From a virus: a DNA stretch of 64,000 nt. The notes under the pieces are model-generated. The model did not search any database, was not told the origin of the DNA, and saw only the letters and a program-made list of their open reading frames with translations. Each line of letters opens with the position of its first letter. Positions within the stretch are counted from its first letter, which is position 1. The stretch lies in IMG/VR virus record IMGVR_UViG_3300025815_002670, positions 1 through 64,000 of that record; one strand, 5' to 3'. A program made the translations under genes and the position numbers. This document shows positions 1 to 5,450 of this stretch, piece by piece.

Positions 1-57
1 AGGCTTGCACTGGGGGTTTTGTCGTTGTTGGAATAATAGCCTTTGTAGCCCTGGAAA

Positions 58-517
58 CCCATAGGAAACCCTAGTAGGAGGTTAGTAGGGCATAGGGGGC
101 GTTGGAGCACACGAAATGGGCGATGTATTTAGCCCACGCTCGCCCAAACTTTCTCCTCGCCCTAAACCCGCCATTCATGCCCCTTTACGCCCTTGCAACC
201 CCAACTATCCCATAGCAACGACCTCTGCTTCCCAGCGATAATAAGCTACCCACAGCCAACCCATAATAAAGCCTATCCCTCCCTTACCCAAAGTTAAACT
301 CGATCCGCCTAGAAAGCGCACTTACAAAAACGCCCTTTTTCCTCTACCCATAGCAATCATTACTTTCCCATAGAACCCATAGAAACTATTCTATCTCGCC
401 CTAGAGCAAACCTAAACTAAACCCGCATAAATAGGGCATCTACAAAAACACCTATTTTCCCAGGTTGCCCCTAGCAAACCCATAGCAGATCCTTCTAGCC
501 CATTCTTCCCATAGCAA
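58..517. repeat. Degenerate CCCATAGCAA repeat region, non-coding
   Basis: Seven copies of CCCATAG followed by CA, GA or AA lie at 58, 209, 347, 367, 376, 479 and 508. A second element, TACAAAAACRCC followed by a T-rich run and CC, appears near 323 and 441, and CTCGCCCTA appears near 156 and 395. Together they look like diverged tandem units with a period near 120 bases. No credible gene covers bases 1-868, which stands out because other gaps are mostly below 60 bases. An origin, a packaging or terminal region, or a non-coding transcript are all possible; the sequence does not decide. Confidence 0.6.
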
Positions 518-585
518 GGCAGCAATAAGCAGCGGACATAAACAAGCGAAAGTTGTTTTGACCAACGGAGCAAACTCCACTATGG

Positions 586-621
586 CCTCCTCCCCTCCCC
601 CTCCCCCCCCGGTATGCCGGG
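586..621. other. Homopyrimidine tract running into a GC hairpin
   Basis: Bases 586-610 are all C or T, with C-runs of 2, 2, 4, 5 and 8. The complementary strand carries matching G-runs separated by single A bases, a pattern compatible with a G-quadruplex. The end of the tract forms a hairpin CCGGG-type stem: CCCGG (608-612), loop TATG, CCGGG (617-621). Structure is inferred from base pairing only. Confidence 0.45.
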
Positions 622-642
622 ATGTAACTACCATATGGGTCA

Positions 643-659
643 GGCCGCCAAAGGCGGCC
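643..659. other. Perfect 7-bp stem-loop
   Basis: GGCCGCC, loop AAA, GGCGGCC. The arms are perfectly complementary. No T-run follows, so it is not a standard intrinsic terminator. It lies in the same non-coding stretch as the hairpins at 608 and 739. Confidence 0.5.
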
Positions 660-738
660 AAATACACTCGCTACACCCACAGAAAAATCCCAGAATATAA
701 AACCCCTACTACCCCTTCATGCCCTTCGCTGCCCTACT

Positions 739-757
739 GCATTCATGCAATGAATGC
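739..757. other. Perfect 8-bp inverted repeat
   Basis: GCATTCAT, loop GCA, ATGAATGC, followed by GTTTTA. It could be a weak terminator, a protein-binding palindrome or part of a structured leader. It lies about 50 bases before a possible promoter for the HNH gene. Confidence 0.45.
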
Positions 758-805
758 GTTTTATCCCTGGAAGGCTTACTACCCCCTTACTACCCAATAA
801 AAGAC

Positions 806-834
806 TTGCTTCCCATATAAAGGCGTGTTAAAAT
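806..834 (+). promoter_or_regulatory. Possible sigma-70 promoter before the HNH gene
   Basis: TTGCTT (806-811) and TAAAAT (829-834) are separated by 17 bases. The -10 matches consensus at five of six positions, the -35 at only three. It ends about 35 bases before the start codon at 869, which has its own GGAGG ribosome site at 860-864. Confidence 0.4.
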
Positions 835-868
835 AATACCAGAATAAAATTCCAGATTTGGAGGATAA

Positions 869-1303
869 ATGAAATGCTGGGAATGTGAACTTGAAACTGA
901 AGTTATACATCATCATCATGTTGTGCCTCAATCTCGTGGTGGAACCAAGACAGTTCCCCTCTGCGAGCCTTGTCATTCAAAAGCACATCATAAAGAAAAA
1001 AATATGACCACCTCAAAGCTTACAAGAGAAGCCATCATAAAATTACGAAAAGAAGGTCGATGGCCCGGTCGCCCCCCTTATGGCTTTAAAGTTGTTAATG
1101 GCTATTTGGAAAAAGATGATAATTGGAATCACATTATCGAGGCATTTAAACTTCGCTCCCAGGGTGCTCGATGGGCTGTCGTCTGCGACAAGCTTGGAAG
1201 AATGTCTCGACGAGGCGCTCGCAGGCTTCTTGAACGTTATGGCGATATTGATGGCTTTATTCATTTTACAAACACAAACTTGAGAAAAGCATCAAAAGAA
1301 TAG
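869..1303 (+). CDS. HNH endonuclease with recombinase-type C-terminal region
   Basis: 144 residues. The N-terminal part is an HNH zinc module: CxxC at 3-6, a run of four His at 14-17, PQSRGG at 20-25, a second CxxC at 32-35, then H36 and H40. HNH modules cut or nick DNA. Residues 65-130 begin GRPPYGFKVVNG and continue with a helical stretch and an RRGARRLLER segment; this resembles the DNA-binding 'recombinase' domain of large serine recombinases, but no serine resolvase domain precedes it. GGAGG at 860-864 supports this start. A free-standing homing-type nuclease is one option, a regulatory nuclease another. The HNH call is firm; the C-terminal comparison is by pattern only. Confidence 0.85.
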   Translation: MKCWECELETEVIHHHHVVPQSRGGTKTVPLCEPCHSKAHHKEKNMTTSKLTREAIIKLRKEGRWPGRPPYGFKVVNGYLEKDDNWNHIIEAFKLRSQGARWAVVCDKLGRMSRRGARRLLERYGDIDGFIHFTNTNLRKASKE

Positions 1304-1313
1304 AACTATTTAC
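1304..1313 (+). promoter_or_regulatory. ACTAYTTAY box, copy 1
   Basis: AACTATTTAC directly follows the stop codon of the HNH gene and ends three bases before the GTG at 1317. It is one of eight similar boxes at gene boundaries. If it is a -10-like element, transcripts would start at or inside the next gene, so its role here is less clear than for copies lying farther upstream. Confidence 0.4.
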
Positions 1314-1316
1314 TAT

Positions 1317-1583
1317 GTGAATAACGAACCACCTGAACCTCAAAAGGGATGGCTTGTCCAAAGGCTGCCTTACAAGGGCGTGATGGATACTTTATATGTG
1401 CCAAAATATTACGGCATTATCCTTACCGTTTATCGATCCAAGAAAGAGGTTGAAGTTATGTTTTTTATTCCTGATTACCGACATAATTCTGGAAGGGCAA
1501 ATACAGCAAAAGTTATAATTCCCTATAATCAAATCAAGGTTATTAGTATTGGACCCGAAGAAAAATACGGGGAAAAAATTTGA
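1317..1583 (+). CDS. Small protein of unknown function
   Basis: 88 residues from a GTG start. I do not recognise a family. It is rich in beta-type residues, with short segments such as GWLVQRLPYKG, YGIILTVY and VEVMFFIP that suggest a small beta-barrel. No good ribosome site precedes GTG 1317. An in-frame ATG at 1383, preceded by AAGGGCG, is an alternative start that would remove 22 residues. It sits between an HNH protein and a nuclease, with ACTAYTTAY boxes on both sides. Confidence 0.55.
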   Translation: MNNEPPEPQKGWLVQRLPYKGVMDTLYVPKYYGIILTVYRSKKEVEVMFFIPDYRHNSGRANTAKVIIPYNQIKVISIGPEEKYGEKI

Positions 1584-1591
1584 GATTTTTG

Positions 1592-1601
1592 AACTACTTA
1601 T
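1592..1601 (+). promoter_or_regulatory. ACTAYTTAY box, copy 2
   Basis: AACTACTTAT lies three bases before the ATG at 1605. An extended match of 16 in 18 bases to copy 3 (5423-5440) runs through a GGAG. In copy 3 the GGAG is a normal ribosome site; here it overlaps the start codon itself. Confidence 0.45.
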
Positions 1602-1604
1602 TGC

Positions 1605-1943
1605 ATGGAGCTTTATGTATATAACGCGAAGCTTGATCGCGTGGTTGACGGCGACACTATTGACGCCATGATTGATTTGGGTTTTGATACCTGGGTTTTT
1701 AAAAGAATCCGCCTCCTTGGCATAGATGCCCCTGAGACACGCACAAGGGATCTGGTTGAAAAGGAAGCCGGCCTGAAAACAAAAGAGCGTTTAAAGGAGC
1801 TTCTCGGACCTGAGGGAAGCCCTTTTGTTTTGCGTTCTAACTCTGTTGGCAAATATGGTCGTGTCCTTGGAACAATCTGGGTTGGTGAAAAAAATATTAA
1901 CGACCTGCTTTTGGAAGAGGGGCTTGCGGAGGTTTATGAATGA
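1605..1943 (+). CDS. Staphylococcal-nuclease-type thermonuclease
   Basis: 112 residues, one SNase domain. VVDGDT at 13-18 opens the OB-like fold. RLLGIDAPE at 36-44 supplies the catalytic Arg36 and Glu44, and KYGRVLG at 83-89 supplies the second catalytic Arg86; these match the Arg35/Glu43/Arg87 triad of the Staphylococcus enzyme. Family members are calcium-dependent and cut DNA and RNA. No signal peptide is visible, so it probably acts inside the cell, perhaps in host DNA breakdown. The start codon has no upstream ribosome site. The stop overlaps the next start (ATGA), so the two are probably translated together. Confidence 0.9.
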   Translation: MELYVYNAKLDRVVDGDTIDAMIDLGFDTWVFKRIRLLGIDAPETRTRDLVEKEAGLKTKERLKELLGPEGSPFVLRSNSVGKYGRVLGTIWVGEKNINDLLLEEGLAEVYE

Positions 1944-2290
1944 GAGAACCTTATTTTATTGAAAACAGCAAGTTTCCTGTTTTCTTGTCCCATTTTGCCC
2001 CGATCGATATCTGGGCTGTTAGTTTTGGTATTTGGGTCTGGTGTGTTGGTGAACTTTCAGGCATTAGCAGAAGACACGAGACCATCCATTATTATCAACA
2101 GTTGGAACTGCTTTTTATTGGACAGTGGGTTCTTTATGGGTTATTCTATTTGATAGCCTTTGCCAAATATGGTGATGGTGCCATGGCTTATCGTAGAATC
2201 CCATTTGAACAAGAAGCTTATGGAAACGAGAAAGACGAATACTATTTATACAATAGAAAAGCGTTTGCATGGAGATCTTATAAGATATGA
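1940..2290 (+). CDS. Small membrane-associated zincin-like protein
   Basis: 116 residues. HETIH at 46-50 fits the HExxH zinc-binding motif, and an acidic IPFEQEAY segment near 87-94 could supply the third ligand. Two hydrophobic stretches, about 22-37 and 57-77, flank the motif, so the protein is probably in or on the membrane. Proteins of this size with HExxH are common in T4-related marine phages but, to my knowledge, lack an assigned substrate. Its start and stop each overlap a neighbour by four bases. The motif is seen directly; protease activity is inferred. Confidence 0.65.
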   Translation: MREPYFIENSKFPVFLSHFAPIDIWAVSFGIWVWCVGELSGISRRHETIHYYQQLELLFIGQWVLYGLFYLIAFAKYGDGAMAYRRIPFEQEAYGNEKDEYYLYNRKAFAWRSYKI

Positions 2291-3978
2291 GACTATTACT
2301 TGAAAAATGGGAAGCATACCTTGAAGAAGGCAAAGCAGACGATATTGTTGCAAAATATCCAAACCTTAAGCCTGCTTTTGACGCCGGAATAAAAAATCCC
2401 CAGCAACTTACCTGGATGTCAAAAAGGCTTGGCGACACTCCTATTGAAGATGCAATCGATGCAGTAAAAGAATTTGACAAAGCAAAGTCTGCTTTAAAAG
2501 CCAAAAAGAAAAATACTGATATCTATGGTTATAAAACTGTTCAAGATCTAAAAGACATTGTTCAATCCATTGGTCCATCAGGAAGTGAAAAAGATGCTCA
2601 ACTTGAAAAAGAAAGAATTCTTGTTGGCGAGTTTGGTGATTGGAAAGTTGAATTGCCGCTTACAACAGCGTCGGCTTGTCAAATTGGAAAAGGAACAGTG
2701 TGGTGCACTGCTGCAACAAAAGTTAAAAACATGTTTTTGCATTATACTGAACAGGGCTATATTCTTTTTCACATTACAAAAAGAGGTGCAGATCCAAGAA
2801 AAGATCCTACTGCGAAACTTAATGTTGGGTTTAAAGATGGAGAGGCCGTTTTAGATGGCAACACTGGTGGTTTATCTGTTGATGCAAAAAATATTGGTCT
2901 TAACACCAATAAATTACAAAAAATCCTCGGAGATCAGTTTGAGCCAATCATGCAAGCTATGCAGGCACAATCGGATGAATTAGGTGGCATTCATCCAGCA
3001 AAGGGCGAAAAAGAAGAAAGAGAAAGGAAACAAAGAGAAGAGACATTGAATGGGGCAGAGCGAGCCGCCAAAGATCCAGAACTAAATAAAGAATTTTACG
3101 AAAGAATCAAAGGACAGATGCCAGACCTTCGTATCACTTATTTAGAAAAACTTTTTGCTTCGGAGCCTATTCCTGAGGTTGTTGACTTTTATGTAGAAGA
3201 GGCTCTTAACGGTCCAGATGACAACGCCGGCATTCGGGTTCTTTCTACTCGTGCAAGGCCCGCTGCAATTGATCGTATTTTTGTTAAATCGAAAGAAATG
3301 GGTAAAGAAATTTCTGCTACTTTTGCTATTTTGCTGTCAAGGAGCCCATATATTCATGCCGAGGCTTTGGTCCGTTTAACAGAAATTCCTGCATTTATCA
3401 ATCATGATGACAGTAGTTCAGTTAGAATGAGTGTATTGGGTAATGATAAGTTGCCACTCAAAGTGGCTTTAAAATATCTTGATAAATACATCGAAGAAAG
3501 AAAGTCTCTGTCATCACAAGATCGCGACCGTGAGAGCTTTTTAAAACGAGTAGAAGCGGATAACGTGATTGAAGATATGGCATCAAGAAAAGACCTGCCA
3601 CCAGAAATGCTTAAAAAATTAGCAAAAACTTCTGATAGTGCCAAAGTTCTCTCTGATGTCGGTATGAATGTCAACACTCCTCCAGATGTTCTGCTTGACT
3701 TGGCAACGGAACGAATTTTTATGATTAAAATGGCAGTTGCTAAAAACCCTTCAAGTCCAGCAAATGTTTTGACAGCGCTATTAAAAAGTATTAAAAAAGA
3801 TGTTTTGGATGGTACTGGAAGAGGTAAACGACGAGCAGAGCAGCTTACAAGCGCTGTTCAAAATAACCCAAATTATACAATAGCGGGCAGAGTTAAGGCA
3901 GGTGCTTCGGATCTTCTTAGAAGACTAGTTAAAGAAGAACTTGAAGCCGTTCTTCGTGAAAAGGGCATAAAAAATTGA
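2287..3978 (+). CDS. Candidate head-cargo protein with WCT domain and LRV-like repeats
   Basis: 563 residues. Residues 1-14 form an amphipathic leader, MRLLLEKWEAYLEE, shared with the next genes and ending in an LxE site of the kind cut by T4-type prohead proteases. Around 127-175 lies GKGTVWCTA followed by FLHYTEQGYILFHI, a pattern I know from uncharacterised phage proteins. Residues about 240-270 are highly charged and helical. The C-terminal third has repeats ending in NVNTPPDVLLDLA and AKNPSSPANVLTALL, resembling leucine-rich-repeat-variant units. The protein ends in a basic/acidic helix (RRLVKEELEAVL). Function unknown; packaging in the head is inferred from the leader. Confidence 0.7.
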   Translation: MRLLLEKWEAYLEEGKADDIVAKYPNLKPAFDAGIKNPQQLTWMSKRLGDTPIEDAIDAVKEFDKAKSALKAKKKNTDIYGYKTVQDLKDIVQSIGPSGSEKDAQLEKERILVGEFGDWKVELPLTTASACQIGKGTVWCTAATKVKNMFLHYTEQGYILFHITKRGADPRKDPTAKLNVGFKDGEAVLDGNTGGLSVDAKNIGLNTNKLQKILGDQFEPIMQAMQAQSDELGGIHPAKGEKEERERKQREETLNGAERAAKDPELNKEFYERIKGQMPDLRITYLEKLFASEPIPEVVDFYVEEALNGPDDNAGIRVLSTRARPAAIDRIFVKSKEMGKEISATFAILLSRSPYIHAEALVRLTEIPAFINHDDSSSVRMSVLGNDKLPLKVALKYLDKYIEERKSLSSQDRDRESFLKRVEADNVIEDMASRKDLPPEMLKKLAKTSDSAKVLSDVGMNVNTPPDVLLDLATERIFMIKMAVAKNPSSPANVLTALLKSIKKDVLDGTGRGKRRAEQLTSAVQNNPNYTIAGRVKAGASDLLRRLVKEELEAVLREKGIKN

Positions 3979-4568
3979 TGAAACTCCTGCTTGAAAGATG
4001 GAACAAATTTCTTAAAGAGGAAAGCAATTCTTTACATCATACCTGCCCAGAAGCAGACCCTGCGGGCTTTAAGACTTATTACAGAATTGACAGGAATGAC
4101 CCGCCATCAATAGAACAGATTTTAAACTGTTGGGTTAAAAACGAAGCTGCTATTTATGATAGCAATGTAAACCATCTAAAACCAGCGCTTTATCAAACTG
4201 GCGATTTGACACCGTACAGAGAGTATCCAAGAGGATACTTAAGAAACCAACCAGAAACACAGCGCTATCAAGATCTGAAGAAAGACATTGAGGAAAATGG
4301 TTTTCGAGACCCAATTATAATTCTACTTGGTAAAAACGGAGTTGCTAAGATCGGTGAAGGAAATCACAGGCATGAAATTGCATTAGAACTTGGAATAGAA
4401 AAGACGCCAGTAAGGTTTGTTTTTTGGCAGAATGTTAGCAAACCATCAACACAAGAACTTGACAACCTCTATGGGGACAAAATACAGGAGCCGGAAGAAA
4501 AGCCCCGTATGTCTGATCAAGAATACGAAGAACTTATGGCTCTAATCTTTGGGAAGGAAAAACAATGA
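3978..4568 (+). CDS. ParB-like domain protein with shared N-terminal leader
   Basis: 196 residues from ATG 3978; a TTG three bases earlier is possible but less likely. The leader MKLLLERWNKFLKE has an LKE site at 12-14. Residues about 95-150 form a ParB/sulfiredoxin-like domain: YQDLKKDIEENGF, then DPIIIL, then GEGNHRHEIALELGI. ParB-like domains bind or cut nucleic acid, or hydrolyse CTP, depending on the family; which applies cannot be read here. The start overlaps the stop of the preceding gene (TGATG) and the end overlaps the next (ATGA). Because of the leader I infer that it may be packaged and injected. Confidence 0.72.
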   Translation: MKLLLERWNKFLKEESNSLHHTCPEADPAGFKTYYRIDRNDPPSIEQILNCWVKNEAAIYDSNVNHLKPALYQTGDLTPYREYPRGYLRNQPETQRYQDLKKDIEENGFRDPIIILLGKNGVAKIGEGNHRHEIALELGIEKTPVRFVFWQNVSKPSTQELDNLYGDKIQEPEEKPRMSDQEYEELMALIFGKEKQ

Positions 4569-5410
4569 AACTATTACTTGAAAAATGGAATAAATATGTT
4601 GTTTCTGAAACTGTTGGTTGGCAAGGTGGAGAACCACTCACTTCTGTTCAGACAGACAATGTTTTGTTTTTGAGCACAGAAGCTGATAATCGACCGGGTT
4701 TTGATTCTTTTCTTGAAAATCAACTCTTTTCAGATGCTGACATTTATCCATTATCGGATCACATTGAAGAGTTAGTGAGGCAGGTTCCTGCTCTTAGTAG
4801 TGAAAAAATAACTTCTATTGCTGGCGTAGGATCAAAAGGCGTTGCTTTAAGGCTAAAAAATGGCAATATCTTAAAGCTTTATGTTGGCGGTTGGCTAGAT
4901 CCCTTAGGCGCCGGCGAAGAAGAAGAGGAATTCTATGCTTCTGAAAAATCAAAGTTATTTGATAAATCTGGAAATATTTCTACATTACCAGTTTATGATC
5001 AGGGAACTGTTGATGTCCACGATGCAATGATAAAATACTCTGAGATGGCAGAAGTTATGCCATTTAATAAATACTTGGATTTTACAGGTCGTAACAGCGA
5101 AGAGGATTTGATAAATATAGAAGCGGCTATTGCAGCTATAAAGCGTGTTATTATAATGTATCAAATTCCAAGTTACTATGGTCCACCTGCAAACAGAGTT
5201 ACTTTACCACAAAGAATTGAAAGATCTATTAGAGCAATTAGAAGGTCTAGCCTAACCGGACCAGAGGTTAAAGGGCTTGCTGTCATGCTCAAATATGTTA
5301 TTACAGAATATGGCCCTGAATACTTAGAAGATTTTCACGAAGGAAACTTTGGTGTTGTTCAGCAGACAGTGGCAACAAATAAACCAGCATTTGTTCTTTT
5401 TGACCCGTAA
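4565..5410 (+). CDS. Kinase-fold protein with shared N-terminal leader
   Basis: 281 residues. The leader MKLLLEKWNKYVVSE matches those of the two preceding genes. After it I see the elements of a protein-kinase or aminoglycoside-phosphotransferase fold: a Gly-rich loop GVGSKGVALRL near 87-97, a lysine strand ILKLYVG near 102-108, an acidic helix EEEEEFYASEKSKL, a catalytic-loop-like EDFHEGNFGV near 256-265, and a terminal LFDP that could stand for the metal-binding DFG. The catalytic loop reads D-F-H-E-G-N rather than HxDxxxxN. AAGGA lies just before the start. It could phosphorylate host proteins after injection, but activity is inferred. Confidence 0.65.
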   Translation: MKLLLEKWNKYVVSETVGWQGGEPLTSVQTDNVLFLSTEADNRPGFDSFLENQLFSDADIYPLSDHIEELVRQVPALSSEKITSIAGVGSKGVALRLKNGNILKLYVGGWLDPLGAGEEEEEFYASEKSKLFDKSGNISTLPVYDQGTVDVHDAMIKYSEMAEVMPFNKYLDFTGRNSEEDLINIEAAIAAIKRVIIMYQIPSYYGPPANRVTLPQRIERSIRAIRRSSLTGPEVKGLAVMLKYVITEYGPEYLEDFHEGNFGVVQQTVATNKPAFVLFDP

Positions 5411-5421
5411 GTCTCATTGAA

Positions 5422-5431
5422 AACTATTTAT
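5422..5431 (+). promoter_or_regulatory. ACTAYTTAY box, copy 3
   Basis: AACTATTTAT lies in the 40-base gap after the kinase-like gene, 19 bases before the ATG at 5451, with a CGGAG ribosome site between. The spacing suits a phage -10-like promoter element. The 18 bases from 5423 match those at 1593-1610 at 16 positions. Confidence 0.5.
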
Positions 5432-5450
5432 TGCACGGAGAAAACTTATA

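Noticed and set aside
558-800. Open frame of 80 codons in the repeat region
   Set aside because: Composition is driven by the C-rich tract, with no ribosome site and no protein-like pattern.
452-976. Minus-strand open frames in the non-coding start
   Set aside because: Low-complexity Gly or Met runs, no ribosome site, and no other gene uses this strand.
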